Assembly (NCBI RefSeq): GCF_004570845.1
Contig: NZ_SPQZ01000002.1
Location: 682,001-746,000 of the forward strand
DNA length: 64,000 bases
Direction: 5' to 3'
Origin: Orlajensenia leifsoniae
Lineage (GTDB): Bacteria > Actinomycetota > Actinomycetes > Actinomycetales > Microbacteriaceae
Shown: positions 34,397 to 48,642 of the stretch, in pieces
Numbering within the stretch: the first letter of the stretch is position 1
Layout: every line of letters starts with the position of its first letter
Position numbers and translations under genes: made by a program
The notes under the pieces: model-generated
The model's input: only the letters and a program-made list of their open reading frames with translations
What the model was told of the DNA's origin: nothing
Databases searched by the model: none

Positions 34397-36193
34397 CTAT
34401 CGGGGCACGCCGAACAGCCCGGTGCCGTACTTCTGGAGCAGGTCGAAGGCGTCGCCGTAGGTCTGGGGCTCCGCCTCTCCGGGGGCGCCGTACTTCGCGA
34501 TCAGCAGGCCGACGAGTCCGCGGCCGGGCGGACTCAGCGGATGATCGCGGTCCTTCTGCGCGGGGTGCGGAGTCGACTCGGGGTTCGGCGGGCTGTACTG
34601 CGGCGTGGTCGTCGGCCAGGTGCGGGGATCCCGCGGCGTGCGCAGGGTGACGGCGTTCAGGATGTCGGGAGCGCCGTCGTCGCGCTCGGTGAGGGGTTTC
34701 AGTCCGTGCAGCTTCGACAGCGTCGCGATGAGGGAGCCGTGGTGCATGGGGTCGTTGATGACGCTGCCGGATGCCGTCCACGCCGAGATCGCGATCGCCG
34801 GCACGCGGCAGCCGAGCCTGTCGAACGTGAATCCCATCTCGCCCGGATCCTTCGCGCCCTTGCCGCCCGGAGGAGTCGCGTCGGGCGGGGGCACATGGTC
34901 GTACGTTCCCCCGTGCTCGTCGAAGGTGATGAGCAACAGCGTGTTGAGCGCGTTCGAGCCCGTGGTCGCCGCACTGGTGCGCACGGCATCGTAGATGCGG
35001 TGCACCAGCGCTTCGCCCGCCCGCACGTCCGAGATGGCGCTGTCGATGACCGGCTCGCCGTCGAGGTCGCTCTCTCGGAGACGCCCCACCGGCGGGTGGA
35101 AGTCGTTGTGGTCGTAGATGAGACGCGGCTCGACGAACGAGTACGGCGCGAGCTTCCCATCGGCCACATCGGTGTAGAACTGCGACATGGGTGCGAAGTG
35201 CGCGGTGCGCCAGTACTTCTCCAGGGCGGGCGCGTGCAGCACGCCGGTCAACGACACGAGCTGCAGGTCGTCGAAGTAGATCCGCCAGTCGATGCCCGCG
35301 TCCTCCAGGCGGTTGAAGACCGTCGGGTCGGCCGGTGCGTCGAGCCACTTGCTGTAGCCGGCTCCGCCCTTGTTCGTGACGAAGCCGTGCGAGGTCGAGG
35401 CGTGGAAGAACGATCGGTTGCAGAAGGTCTGCGATGGCACGGCGCAGTGCCAGGCGTCGTAGAGGGCGAAGTTGCGGGCCAGCGTGGACAGGACCGGGAG
35501 CATCTCGGGAGAGAAGCTCCCCATGATGTGAGCGGCCGCCTCGGGACTCGGCGGCGATCCGCCCCGGAGATGGCGGTACTCGGATCCGTAGTCGGCGAGG
35601 AACCCGCTCATCGTCGGCTTCGCTCGGGCGGCAGGCGCGTTGAAGGGCGCCTTCATGTCCTCGACGGCGATTCCGGCGTTCGACGGCGGGTCGACGGTGC
35701 CGAACAGCTGGGTGTTGACGTGCGGGTACTCCTCGCCCGGGTCGGGATCGGGTCGGCTCATGATCTCGTCCGTCGGTCCGGCGTAGACATGGGCCGCGAC
35801 AGTCCGGCCGTCGAGTGTGCTGTTCGAGTAGTCGCCGAAGGCGATGCCGTCGAAGGTCTGGCCCGACGGCAGGTCGTCGGGGGTGTAGAGGAAGCCGAGC
35901 AGGTTGTCGAAGGAGCGGTTCTCGCCCATGAGCACGATGATGTGCTCGATGCCCGGGGCGGCGCCGGGGTCTGGAGTGGGCTGGTCGGCCCGGGCGCCAG
36001 CCGAGGCGTCGTTCACGCCCCTCTCATGGCCGATGACCCCGCCGGCGACTCCGCCGGCGATCACCCCAGCCGCCGCGATTCCGCCGGCCGTCAGAAAGGC
36101 GCGACGCGAGGTGCCGCCTGGCTTCTGCTCGGGCGCCTGCCCGGGCGTCTGCCCGGCCTCGGACCCTGAACTCTGCTCCCCCGGCGCGGCCAT
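34397..36193 (-). CDS. Tat-exported phosphoesterase (phospholipase C / acid phosphatase family)
   Basis: A 598-residue exported phosphoesterase. A hydrophilic N-terminus leads to a twin-arginine signal (SRRAFLTAGGIAAAGVIAGG, residues about 29-48). The mature enzyme begins with the family hallmark IEHIIVLMGENRSFDNLLGF and ends its catalytic domain with LLLITFDEHGGTYDHVPPP, the metal-binding Asp/Glu/His cluster of the phospholipase C-type phosphoesterases. Actual substrate (phospholipid or other phosphate ester) is unknown. ATG 36193 lies 3 bases after the ligA stop, so it is co-transcribed with ligA. Confidence 0.9.
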   Translation of the reverse strand: MAAPGEQSSGSEAGQTPGQAPEQKPGGTSRRAFLTAGGIAAAGVIAGGVAGGVIGHERGVNDASAGARADQPTPDPGAAPGIEHIIVLMGENRSFDNLLGFLYTPDDLPSGQTFDGIAFGDYSNSTLDGRTVAAHVYAGPTDEIMSRPDPDPGEEYPHVNTQLFGTVDPPSNAGIAVEDMKAPFNAPAARAKPTMSGFLADYGSEYRHLRGGSPPSPEAAAHIMGSFSPEMLPVLSTLARNFALYDAWHCAVPSQTFCNRSFFHASTSHGFVTNKGGAGYSKWLDAPADPTVFNRLEDAGIDWRIYFDDLQLVSLTGVLHAPALEKYWRTAHFAPMSQFYTDVADGKLAPYSFVEPRLIYDHNDFHPPVGRLRESDLDGEPVIDSAISDVRAGEALVHRIYDAVRTSAATTGSNALNTLLLITFDEHGGTYDHVPPPDATPPGGKGAKDPGEMGFTFDRLGCRVPAIAISAWTASGSVINDPMHHGSLIATLSKLHGLKPLTERDDGAPDILNAVTLRTPRDPRTWPTTTPQYSPPNPESTPHPAQKDRDHPLSPPGRGLVGLLIAKYGAPGEAEPQTYGDAFDLLQKYGTGLFGVPR

Positions 36194-36196
36194 CGG

Positions 36197-38545
<2,349 letters not shown>

Positions 38546-38639
38546 GGGACGACGACCGACGCTCGGCACGGATGCCGCCACCGGCCGCCGCGCGCAGTGG
38601 GTCGCGCGAACTCCGCGTCCGACGCGCTACGACCGCAGG

Positions 38640-39782
38640 CTACGCGCGGGCCTCGGCGAGCAGCGGCTCCACCGGCACGGCGCTCACGGTGCGGTCGATG
38701 GTGCACTGGCCGAGCACGCGGGTGCCGACGTAGACGACGGCGGTCTGGCCCGGGGCCACGCCGTTGAGCGGCACGTGCGGGGTGACGACGAGCTCCTCGG
38801 CTCCGGCGGCATCCGTCGACACCACGGCCGTCGCGGGCACCGGATCGGCGTGAGCCCGGATCTGCACCTCGCACTCGAACGGCATGTGCGAGTTGAGCGG
38901 CGGGAGACCGGCCCAGGTGAAGCGCGAGCCGGCGATCTCGGCGATGTCGAGAGCCTCCTTGGGGCCGACGACCACGGTGTTGTCCTTCGGGCGGACCTCG
39001 AGCACGAAGCGCGGCTTGCCGTCGGCTGCAGGAGTGCCGATCTGGAGGCCGCGACGCTGGCCGACCGTGTAGGCGTGCGCACCCTCGTGCTCGCCGAGCT
39101 TGGCGCCCGTGCGGTCGAGGATGTCGCCGGTCTCGGCACCGACGCGCTCGGCCAGCCAGCCGCGGGTGTCGCCATCGGGGATGAAGCAGATGTCGTGGCT
39201 GTCGGGCTTCGACGCCACGCTGAAGCCGCGCGCGGCGGCCTCGGCGCGCACCTCGGCCTTCGACGGGGTCGCGCCGAGCGGGAACATCGCGTAGGCGAGC
39301 TGCTCGGTGGTGAGCACGCCGAGCACGTAGGACTGGTCCTTCGCCCACGCCGCGGCGCGGTGCAGCTCGCGGTTGCCCGCGGCATCCGTCGTGATCGAGG
39401 CGTAGTGCCCGGTGACGACGGCGTCGAAGCCGAGCGAGACGGCCTTCTCGAGCAGGGCGGAGAACTTGATGCGCTCGTTGCAGCGCATGCAGGGGTTCGG
39501 CGTGCGACCGGCGGAGTACTCGGCGATGAAGTCGTCGACGACGTCGGCCTTGAACCTCTCGGAGAAGTCCCACACGTAGTACGGGATGCCGATGAGGTTG
39601 GCGGCGCGCTGGGCGTCCATCGAGTCCTCGATGGTGCAGCATCCGCGCGATCCCGTGCGCAGGGTTCCGGGCATGCGGCTGAGCGCGAGGTGCACGCCGA
39701 CCACGTCGTGTCCGGCGTCGACGGCGCGCGCCGCGGCGACCGCTGAATCGACGCCACCGCTCATGGCTGCCAGAACTCTCAT
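38640..39782 (-). CDS. mnmA: tRNA-specific 2-thiouridylase MnmA
   Basis: A 380-residue ATP-dependent enzyme that thiolates U34 of tRNA(Lys), tRNA(Glu) and tRNA(Gln). The PP-loop [12 protein letters not shown] is at the N-terminus. The conserved [15 protein letters not shown] carries the first catalytic Cys, [12 protein letters not shown] the second, and the C-terminal beta-barrel binds tRNA. The persulfide sulfur should come from the cysteine desulfurase encoded just upstream. ATG 39782 has TAGACT 7 bases upstream; the apparent 891-codon longer frame runs through the desulfurase gene and is discarded. Confidence 0.97.
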   Translation of the reverse strand: MRVLAAMSGGVDSAVAAARAVDAGHDVVGVHLALSRMPGTLRTGSRGCCTIEDSMDAQRAANLIGIPYYVWDFSERFKADVVDDFIAEYSAGRTPNPCMRCNERIKFSALLEKAVSLGFDAVVTGHYASITTDAAGNRELHRAAAWAKDQSYVLGVLTTEQLAYAMFPLGATPSKAEVRAEAAARGFSVASKPDSHDICFIPDGDTRGWLAERVGAETGDILDRTGAKLGEHEGAHAYTVGQRRGLQIGTPAADGKPRFVLEVRPKDNTVVVGPKEALDIAEIAGSRFTWAGLPPLNSHMPFECEVQIRAHADPVPATAVVSTDAAGAEELVVTPHVPLNGVAPGQTAVVYVGTRVLGQCTIDRTVSAVPVEPLLAEARA

Positions 39783-39789
39783 GGGTCCC

Positions 39790-39795
39790 AGTCTA
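39790..39795 (-). promoter_or_regulatory. Leaderless-type -10 box for mnmA
   Basis: TAGACT (minus strand) ends 7 bases before the mnmA ATG at 39782. Confidence 0.6.
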
Positions 39796-39833
39796 CGAAA
39801 CGGATGCTGGACGGATGCCGTCTGCCGTGGTGT

Positions 39834-39930
39834 CCCGTTCGCTGAGGCCCGGGCGCAGTCCGCGGCCGAGGCGCACGATGGCGACCCGGGCGCTTCGGGC
39901 GGTCGCTTCGCTCGGCCCTCAGCGAGCGGG
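39834..39930. repeat. Intergenic palindromic repeat, copy B (after the cysteine desulfurase gene)
   Basis: The left end CCCGTTCGCTGAGGCCCGGG and right end GGCCCTCAGCGAGCGGG are imperfect inverted repeats around a GC-rich centre containing CGCTTCGGGCGG. It lies 5 bases beyond the desulfurase stop at 39935. The right arm is of the same subtype as copy A. Confidence 0.85.
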
Positions 39931-39934
39931 CCGA

Positions 39935-41146
39935 TCAGCGATCGAAGGAGGTCGTGCGTCCGGCCAGGCCGGCGCGCGCGGCCTGCGCGTATGCCGCAGG
40001 CAGCGCCGCCACGAACGCGTCCACGTCGGCCTCCGTCGTCGTGCGCCCGAGCGTCACGCGCAGGGCACTGCGTGCGGTCTCGTCGTCGCGTCCCATCGCG
40101 AGCAGCACGTGCGACGGCTCGGGGATGCCCGCCTGGCACGCCGACCCCGTCGAGACCGAGACGCCGGCGGCATCGAGCAGGAACAGCAGCGAGTCGCCCT
40201 GGCAGCCCGGGAAGGCGAAGTGGGCGGTACCCGGCAGCCGTCCGGCGGCATCCGGGTCTCCATTGACGACGACCGACGGTACCGCGGCGACGACACCGGC
40301 GACCAGGCGCGAGCGGAGTGCCTCCACCCGCGCCGACTCCCCCTCCATCGCGGGGATCACCGCTCCGGATGCCGCAGCGAACGACACGGCCGCCGCGACG
40401 TCCTGCGTTCCCGACCGCACCTGCCGCTGCTGGCCGCCGCCGTGGATCAACGCCTCGAGCGCAGCGGTCCGGCTCAACACGAGTGCCCCGATGCCGACTG
40501 GCCCGCCGATCTTGTGCGCCGACACGCTGAGCGCCACCAACCCGACGCCGGCCGCGGCGCCCGAGGCGGCGCGCACGTCCGCGAAGGAGATCGGGACGTG
40601 CCCGTACGCGGCGACGGCGTCCAGATGAAGCGGAATCCCGTAGCGGGCGGCGAGGGCCGCGATCTCGGCGACGGGCTGGAGTGTGCCGACCTCGTTGTTG
40701 GCCCACAGCATGCTGACGAGGGCGATGGAGGCGGCATCCGTCGCCAGGGCGCTCTCGAGGGCGTCGAGGCGGACGCGGCCGAGCTCGTCGAGCGGCAGCC
40801 AGTCGATGACAGCATCCTCGTGCCGCTCGAGCCACTCGACCGTGTCGATGGTGGCGTGGTGCTCTCCCCCGGGAACGAGGATGCGAGTGCCTGGACGGGC
40901 CCAGAACAGGCCCTTGATGGCGAGGTTGATCGCCTCGGTGCCGTTGCCCGTGAAGACGACCTCGATGGGATCGCAGCCGAGGGTCGCTGCGACCTGTTCG
41001 CGAGCCTCCTCGAGGAGGCGTCGGGCGTTCTGGCCCTGACTGTGGATGGACGACGGGTTGCCGACGACGGCCATGGCGTCGACGTAGGCCGAGATGGCGG
41101 TATCCGACATGGGAGTCGTCGCGGCGTGGTCGAGGTAGACGGCCAT
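39935..41146 (-). CDS. Cysteine desulfurase (NifS/IscS-like, class V aminotransferase fold)
   Basis: A 403-residue PLP enzyme that takes sulfur from cysteine as a persulfide. The N-terminus [12 protein letters not shown] is the family hallmark. The PLP lysine is in [14 protein letters not shown] (usually SXHKXXGPXG), and the persulfide Cys lies in [19 protein letters not shown]. It resembles NifS/IscS group I. Its position next to mnmA suggests it feeds tRNA 2-thiolation, without the Tus relay found in enterics. ATG 41146 has GGAGG 4-8 bases upstream. Confidence 0.95.
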   Translation of the reverse strand: MAVYLDHAATTPMSDTAISAYVDAMAVVGNPSSIHSQGQNARRLLEEAREQVAATLGCDPIEVVFTGNGTEAINLAIKGLFWARPGTRILVPGGEHHATIDTVEWLERHEDAVIDWLPLDELGRVRLDALESALATDAASIALVSMLWANNEVGTLQPVAEIAALAARYGIPLHLDAVAAYGHVPISFADVRAASGAAAGVGLVALSVSAHKIGGPVGIGALVLSRTAALEALIHGGGQQRQVRSGTQDVAAAVSFAAASGAVIPAMEGESARVEALRSRLVAGVVAAVPSVVVNGDPDAAGRLPGTAHFAFPGCQGDSLLFLLDAAGVSVSTGSACQAGIPEPSHVLLAMGRDDETARSALRVTLGRTTTEADVDAFVAALPAAYAQAARAGLAGRTTSFDR

Positions 41147-41300
41147 GAGTCCTCCGATCGGTCGAGCGCGCGCCTCCCATTCTCGCCCGTATCCGGAGGA
41201 GTACGTCACGAGTGCACCCGACCACGCGCTGGGATGCACCAGCGTCGGAGGCGAGCCGGGCCACGGGAGCGCCGTGTCCGGATCGGCCTTCAGCGATCAG

Positions 41301-41306
41301 TACTGT
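41301..41306 (+). promoter_or_regulatory. Leaderless-type -10 box for glgX
   Basis: TACTGT ends 7 bases before the glgX ATG at 41314; no ribosome-binding site is seen. Confidence 0.5.
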
Positions 41307-41313
41307 TGATCGC

Positions 41314-43356
41314 ATGACTCACGCCCGGCCCTCCGCCCCGCTCGGCGTACGGATGACCTCGCACGGCGGGGAGTTGCGCGTCTGGAGCGCGACCGCCGAA
41401 TCGCTGGAACTCTGCCTGTTCGACACCAACGACTCCGACTGGGTCTTCAAGACCGTTCCGATGACCCGTGAGGGCGATGTGTGGTTCGCCCGCACCCGCA
41501 GCCTCTCCCCCGGACGCCTGTACGCGGTGCGCGCCACGGGTCCGAAGACACCGCAGGATGCCTTCGATCCCGATCGCCTGCTGCTCGATCCCTATGGCCG
41601 CGGCATCACCCGCTCGGCCACCGGATGGCGATCCGTCGTCGTCGACGACGAGTTCGACTGGCAGGGCATCGAGTCGCCGCGCACCTCCCTCGACCACACC
41701 GTCGTCTACGAGATGCACGTCAAGGGCTTCAGCAAGCTGAACCCCGACGTTCCGGCCGAACTGCGCGGAACCTACGCCGGGCTGGCGCACGACGCCTCCG
41801 TCGCCGCCCTGCAGGATCTCGGCGTGACGGCCGTCGAGCTTCTCCCGGTGCACGCCTTCACCTCGGAGCAGCGGCTCATCAAGCAGGGCCTCGAGAACTA
41901 CTGGGGCTACAACACCCTCGGCTTCTTCGCCCCGCACGCCCCCTACGCCTCCGATGCCGCCCAGGCCGCCGGGGCCGACGCCGTGCTGCGCGAGTTCAAG
42001 GGCATGGTGAAGGCCCTCCACAAGGGCGGGATCGAGGTCATCCTCGACGTGGTCTACAACCACACGGCCGAGGAGGGCCCCGGCGGCCCGACGACGAGCC
42101 TGCGCGGCATCGACAATCGCGGCTACTACCGCCAGGACGCCCACGGCGGCTACATCGACACCACCGGCTGCGGCAACACCCTCGACTTCGGCCAGCAGGC
42201 CCCGCAGGATCTCGTGCTGGACTCGCTGCGGTATTGGGCGGAGGAGGTGCAGATCGACGGCTTCAGGTTCGACCTGGCCGTCACCCTCGGACGAGGAGAG
42301 AACCTGGCGTTCGACCCGCAGCATCCGTTGCTCCAGGGCATCCTGAACGATCCGGTGCTGTCGCGGCGCAAGCTCATCGCGGAACCGTGGGACATCGGCC
42401 CCGACGGCTGGAAGACCGGCGCGTTCGGCGACGGCTGGACCGAGTGGAACGACCGCTACCGCGACCGCATGCGCGACTTCTGGCTGGGCGACATCGCCCG
42501 CGCCCGCGCGACGGGATCCGCGGGCAGCGGCATCGGCCGGTTCGCGACCCGCCTCGCCGGATCAGCGAACACGTTCTCGCAGCAGCGCGGCCCGCTCGCC
42601 TCGCTGAACTTCATCACGGCGCACGACGGCTTCACCCTCGCCGACCTCACCGCCTACAACGAGAAGCACAACGAGGGCAACGGCGAGAGCAACCGCGACG
42701 GATCGAGCAACAACAACTCGTTCAACCACGGAGTAGAGGGCCCGACGACGGATGCCGTCATCCTCGACACCCGTCGCCGCGCGATGCGCAACCTGCTCGG
42801 CACCCTGCTGCTCTCGGCCGGAGTGCCCATGCTCACCGCCGGCGACGAGTACGGCCGCACCCAGCGCGGCAACAACAACGCGTACTGCCAGGACAGCGAG
42901 CTCACCTGGCTGAGCTGGAAGCGGGAGGCCTGGCAGACCGATCTGTTCGCCGTCACGAAGCGCCTGCTGCAGTTGCGCCGCGAGAACCCGGCGCTGCGCC
43001 CCGTGAACTTCGGAATGTTCGGCGAGACGGTGCCGAGCGCGTCGCAGATGGACTGGTTCAACGACGAGGGCCTGTCGATGTCGGAGGAGGACTGGAACTC
43101 GCCCGACGAGCGCACGCTCCAGTACCTTGCGGCGTCCACGCCCGAGTTCGAGGAGTTCAACCGCATCCTGCTCGTGATCCACGCCCTCGAGGAGCCGACC
43201 TCGGTCACTCTGCCCGAGCACGCGGGGGTCGAGGGCTACACGCTGCTCTGGGACTCCTCGGACGACACTCTCGACGACCGCGAGACCGAGTTCGTCCCGG
43301 GCCAGGAACTTCAGGTCTCGCCCACGTCGATGCAGCTCTACCGCGCCCACGACTGA
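41314..43356 (+). CDS. glgX: Glycogen debranching enzyme GlgX
   Basis: A 680-residue GH13 isoamylase-type enzyme that removes alpha-1,6 branches from glycogen. An N-terminal CBM48 domain (residues 1-100) precedes the GH13 barrel with [21 protein letters not shown] (nucleophile Asp), [10 protein letters not shown] (acid/base Glu) and [10 protein letters not shown] (transition-state Asp). ATG 41314 is favoured by the leaderless TACTGT box; the longer frame enters the divergent desulfurase promoter region. It is followed after about 15 bases by ybaK and then by the convergent phosphorylase gene. Confidence 0.96.
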   Translation: MTHARPSAPLGVRMTSHGGELRVWSATAESLELCLFDTNDSDWVFKTVPMTREGDVWFARTRSLSPGRLYAVRATGPKTPQDAFDPDRLLLDPYGRGITRSATGWRSVVVDDEFDWQGIESPRTSLDHTVVYEMHVKGFSKLNPDVPAELRGTYAGLAHDASVAALQDLGVTAVELLPVHAFTSEQRLIKQGLENYWGYNTLGFFAPHAPYASDAAQAAGADAVLREFKGMVKALHKGGIEVILDVVYNHTAEEGPGGPTTSLRGIDNRGYYRQDAHGGYIDTTGCGNTLDFGQQAPQDLVLDSLRYWAEEVQIDGFRFDLAVTLGRGENLAFDPQHPLLQGILNDPVLSRRKLIAEPWDIGPDGWKTGAFGDGWTEWNDRYRDRMRDFWLGDIARARATGSAGSGIGRFATRLAGSANTFSQQRGPLASLNFITAHDGFTLADLTAYNEKHNEGNGESNRDGSSNNNSFNHGVEGPTTDAVILDTRRRAMRNLLGTLLLSAGVPMLTAGDEYGRTQRGNNNAYCQDSELTWLSWKREAWQTDLFAVTKRLLQLRRENPALRPVNFGMFGETVPSASQMDWFNDEGLSMSEEDWNSPDERTLQYLAASTPEFEEFNRILLVIHALEEPTSVTLPEHAGVEGYTLLWDSSDDTLDDRETEFVPGQELQVSPTSMQLYRAHD

Positions 43357-43372
43357 GGGGACGGACCTGTTG

Positions 43373-43855
43373 GTGAGAACGGATGCTCCGGGCACACCGG
43401 CGACGGTGGCACTCACTGCGGCCGGCATCCCGTTCACCGCCCACGTCTACGAGCATGACCCGCGGGCGACGAACTTCGGCACCGAGGCCGCCGAGAAGCT
43501 GGGCCTCGATCCGGAGCAGGTGTTCAAGACCCTCGTCGCGGACGTCGCGGGCACGCTGGTGGTCGCCGTCGTTCCCGTGACGGGCATGCTCGACCTCAAG
43601 GCACTCGCGGCTGCGGCAGGCGGCGGCAAGGCTGCGATGGCCGACCCGAAGCTGGCGGAGCGCAAGTCGGGCTACATCGTCGGCGGCATCAGCCCGATCG
43701 GTCAGAAGACGCCGCTGATGACGGTGATCGACGAGACCGCCATCCTGTTCGACACCGTGTTCGTGTCGGGCGGCAGGCGCGGGTTCGACATCGAACTGGC
43801 GCCGGATGACCTTGCGGCGATCACCGGGGCCACGTTCGCGGCGATAGCTCGCTGA
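43373..43855 (+). CDS. ybaK: YbaK/EbsC-family Cys-tRNA(Pro) deacylase
   Basis: A 160-residue member of the YbaK/ProX/EbsC editing family that hydrolyses misacylated Cys-tRNA(Pro). Motifs include FTAHVYEHDP, FKTLVADVAGTLVVAVVPVTGMLDLK, and the GYIVGGISPIGQKTPLMTVID strand with the catalytic Lys. GTG 43373 is preferred over TTG 43370 for spacing to the upstream GGACGGA. It probably shares a transcript with glgX, although its role in tRNA quality control is unrelated to glycogen. A palindromic repeat follows its stop. Confidence 0.93.
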   Translation: MRTDAPGTPATVALTAAGIPFTAHVYEHDPRATNFGTEAAEKLGLDPEQVFKTLVADVAGTLVVAVVPVTGMLDLKALAAAAGGGKAAMADPKLAERKSGYIVGGISPIGQKTPLMTVIDETAILFDTVFVSGGRRGFDIELAPDDLAAITGATFAAIAR

Positions 43856-43856
43856 A

Positions 43857-43946
43857 CCGCTCGCTGAGGCCCGCGCGCAGCGCGCGGCCGAAGCGAGTCC
43901 ACGATGGCGCTTCGGCCGCGGACTTCGTCCGGGCCTCAGCGAGCGG
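43857..43946. repeat. Intergenic palindromic repeat, copy C (between ybaK and glgP)
   Basis: Arms at 43857-43895 (CCGCTCGCTGAGGCCC onward) and 43908-43946 (CGCTTCGGCCGCGGAC to CTCAGCGAGCGG) form a long imperfect hairpin around ATGGC-containing loop bases. It lies between convergent genes and could terminate both. The right arm belongs to the same subtype as copy D. Confidence 0.85.
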
Positions 43947-43953
43947 GGGCGCC

Positions 43954-46521
43954 CTACGCCGTCGCGATCAGTCCCAGATCGGCCGTGGCCGCCATCAGTC
44001 CGTTGTGCGGCACGACACGCACCGTGTAGCCGAACGACCCGGCGCGCCCGAGCTTCACCGTGCCCGTGAACAGCGTCGGCTTGCCAGCATCCGGGGTCGC
44101 GTCCTTCGCAGCCACGGGCTCCAGAGCCAGCCGGTGCACATCGGTGAGCTCGTCGTTCTCGCCGCTGCGCCCGTAGACGGCCTCGACGAGCACGTCGTCA
44201 GGCGAGAGCCCCCCGAGGTGGATGTGGGCACGCAGGTGCAGCTCGTCGCCCACCTGCGGCACCGAGGTCATGCCCCCGGACTCCACGTGCGCGACGGACA
44301 CCCCCGGCCACGCGGCATCGACCTTGGCGCGCCAGGCCGCGAGCTCGCGGCCGCCCGCGAAGTGATCGGCGGAGAGGGCCTTCTCGGCAGCGGCGGCGGG
44401 CACGTACAGCGCCTGCACGTACTCACCCACCATGCGGTCGGCTGACAGCGCCGGAGACAGCGTGCGCAGGGTGTGACGGATGCTGCGCATCCAGCCACGG
44501 GGAATACCGTCGTGGTCGCGGTCGTAGAATCGCGGCGCGATCTCGTGCTCGATGAGGTCGTACATGGCCTCGGCCTCACGGCGGTCGCGCTCGGCCGGAT
44601 CCGTCACCTCGGCTGAGGGGATGGCCCAGCCGTTCTCGCCGTCGTAGAACTCGTCCCACCAGCCATCGAGGATCGACAGGTTCAGCACGCCGTTCAGCGC
44701 CGCCTTCATGCCCGATGTCCCGCAGGCCTCGAGCGGACGGAGCGGGTTGTTGAGCCAGACATCGGTGCCCGGGTACAGCGTCTGGGCCATGGCGATGTCG
44801 TAGTCGGGCAGGAAGACGAGTCGCCCGCGGATCTCGGGCTCGGCGGTGAACCGCACGAGTTCCTGGATGAGCCGCTTGCCCTCGTCATCCGCCGGATGCG
44901 ACTTACCGGCCACCACGATCTGGATGGGTCGCTCGGGATGCGTGAGCAGGGCGCGCAGGCGATCGCGGTCGTGCAGCATGAGGGTGAGGCGCTTGTAGGT
45001 GGGCACGCGACGGGCGAAGCCGATCGTGAGCACGTCGGGGTCGAGCACCTCGTTCGTCCAGGCCGCGACAGGACCCGTGGGGTTCTGGCTGCGCCACGAC
45101 TTGGCGGTGCGTCGTCGCGCATCCTCCACGAGGTCGGCGCGCATGGCGTTCCGCACCGACCACAGGTCGAGGTCGCTGAGCGCCTCCGACGACCAGTCGA
45201 CGCGGGTGGTGTCGGACGTGCCGAAGGTCTTCTCGGCGAGCTCGAGCAGGCGCGGGTTGGTCCACGTGGGCGCGTGCACACCGTTGGTGACCGAGCCGAT
45301 CGGCACGTCGTTCGCGTCGAATCCCGGCCACAACCCCGAGAACATGCCGCGGCTCACCTGGCCGTGCAGTTTCGAGACGCCGTTGGCGCGCTGCGCGAGG
45401 CGGAGGCCCATCACGGCCATGTTGAAGACGTCCTTCGTTCCGCCGTCGTACGACTCGGCGCCGAGGGCGAGCACGTCGTCGACCTGCACGCCGGGCAGCA
45501 GGTCGGTGGAGAAGTAGCGGGTGATGAGCGCCGCATCGAAGCGGTCGATGCCGGCGGGCACCGGCGTGTGGGTCGTGAACACTGTTCCGGCGCGCACCAC
45601 CTCGAGCGCCTCGGAGAAGGAGAGCCCCTCGCCGATCAGCCCGGCGATGCGCTCGAGCCCGAGGAAGCCGGCGTGGCCCTCATTGGTGTGGAACACCTCC
45701 GGAGCCTCGGTGCGGGTGAGCTCCGACCAGGCGAGTACGGCACGCACGCCGCCGATGCCGAGCAGGATCTCCTGCAGCAGCCGGTGCTCTCCCCCGCCGC
45801 CGTAGAGGCGATCGGTGATCTGGCGCAGGTCGTCGGCATTCTCGGGGATGTCCGTGTCGAGCAGCAGCAGGCGCACGCGTCCCACGGCCGCCTGCCAGAT
45901 GCGGGCGTGCAGGGCCCGGCCATCCGGAAGCGCGATCGAGATCTGCAGCGGCGAGCGGTCGGGTCGGCGCAGCACGGCGAGCGGGAGGCCGTCGGGATCG
46001 AGTGCCGGATAGCTCTCGAGCTGCCAGCCGTCGGCCGAGATGGCCTGCGTGAAGTAGCCGGCCTTGTAGAACAGGCCGACCGCCACGAGTGGGATGCCGA
46101 GGTCGGAGGCGCTCTTGAGGTGGTCGCCGGCGAGGATGCCGAGACCACCCGAGTACTGCGGCAGGGTGGCGGCGATGCCGAACTCCGGCGAGAAGTAGGC
46201 GATGCGAGCGGGCTTGTCGCCGTCGAGGTGCTGGTACCAGCGGGGCTCCTCGAGGTAGGAGGTGAGCTCGTCGCGGAGCTGGTTCGCCCAGCCGACGTAG
46301 CCGTCGTCGGCGGCGAGCTCGTCGAGGCGCTCGCGGCTGACCTCGCCGAGCAGGGCGATCGGGTCGTGGTCCACCGCACGCCACACCGCGGGATCGATGC
46401 GCTCGAACAGGCGCCGGGTGGGCTCATGCCACGACCAGCGCAGGTTGCCCGCGAGGGCTTCCAGGGCGCCGAGGCGGTCGGGGAGGACGGCACGGACGGT
46501 GAACTTGCGGATGGCCTTCAC
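43954..46521 (-). CDS. glgP: Alpha-glucan phosphorylase
   Basis: An 855-residue GT35 glycogen/maltodextrin phosphorylase that releases glucose 1-phosphate. The N-terminal actinobacterial extension (VLPDRLGALEALAGNLRWSWHEPTRRLF) is the DUF3417-type domain. The PLP-lysine site is in PLEACGTSGMKAALNGVLNLS, with DGWWDEFYDGENGWAIP nearby. Of the candidate starts I took GTG 46521 (VKAIRKFTV), with AGGGTGAG upstream; 46530 is the alternative. It is divergent from glgE (84 bases between) and convergent with ybaK. Confidence 0.95.
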   Translation of the reverse strand: MKAIRKFTVRAVLPDRLGALEALAGNLRWSWHEPTRRLFERIDPAVWRAVDHDPIALLGEVSRERLDELAADDGYVGWANQLRDELTSYLEEPRWYQHLDGDKPARIAYFSPEFGIAATLPQYSGGLGILAGDHLKSASDLGIPLVAVGLFYKAGYFTQAISADGWQLESYPALDPDGLPLAVLRRPDRSPLQISIALPDGRALHARIWQAAVGRVRLLLLDTDIPENADDLRQITDRLYGGGGEHRLLQEILLGIGGVRAVLAWSELTRTEAPEVFHTNEGHAGFLGLERIAGLIGEGLSFSEALEVVRAGTVFTTHTPVPAGIDRFDAALITRYFSTDLLPGVQVDDVLALGAESYDGGTKDVFNMAVMGLRLAQRANGVSKLHGQVSRGMFSGLWPGFDANDVPIGSVTNGVHAPTWTNPRLLELAEKTFGTSDTTRVDWSSEALSDLDLWSVRNAMRADLVEDARRRTAKSWRSQNPTGPVAAWTNEVLDPDVLTIGFARRVPTYKRLTLMLHDRDRLRALLTHPERPIQIVVAGKSHPADDEGKRLIQELVRFTAEPEIRGRLVFLPDYDIAMAQTLYPGTDVWLNNPLRPLEACGTSGMKAALNGVLNLSILDGWWDEFYDGENGWAIPSAEVTDPAERDRREAEAMYDLIEHEIAPRFYDRDHDGIPRGWMRSIRHTLRTLSPALSADRMVGEYVQALYVPAAAAEKALSADHFAGGRELAAWRAKVDAAWPGVSVAHVESGGMTSVPQVGDELHLRAHIHLGGLSPDDVLVEAVYGRSGENDELTDVHRLALEPVAAKDATPDAGKPTLFTGTVKLGRAGSFGYTVRVVPHNGLMAATADLGLIATA

Positions 46522-46593
46522 CCGACTCACCCTATGGCCGTGATGTGACCGGCGTGTAAACGTCAACCCTCAGCGCGCCGCACCTGATCGCGC

Positions 46594-46599
46594 TACGGT
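46594..46599 (+). promoter_or_regulatory. Leaderless-type -10 box for glgE-glgB
   Basis: TACGGT ends 6 bases before the glgE GTG at 46606. Confidence 0.5.
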
Positions 46600-46605
46600 C
46601 GGAGA

Positions 46606-48638
<2,033 letters not shown>

Positions 48639-48642
<4 letters not shown>

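Noticed and set aside
38640-41315. Apparent 891-residue fusion of MnmA with upstream sequence
   Set aside because: The upstream residues are a shadow of the cysteine desulfurase; MnmA starts at 39782 with a clean -10 box.
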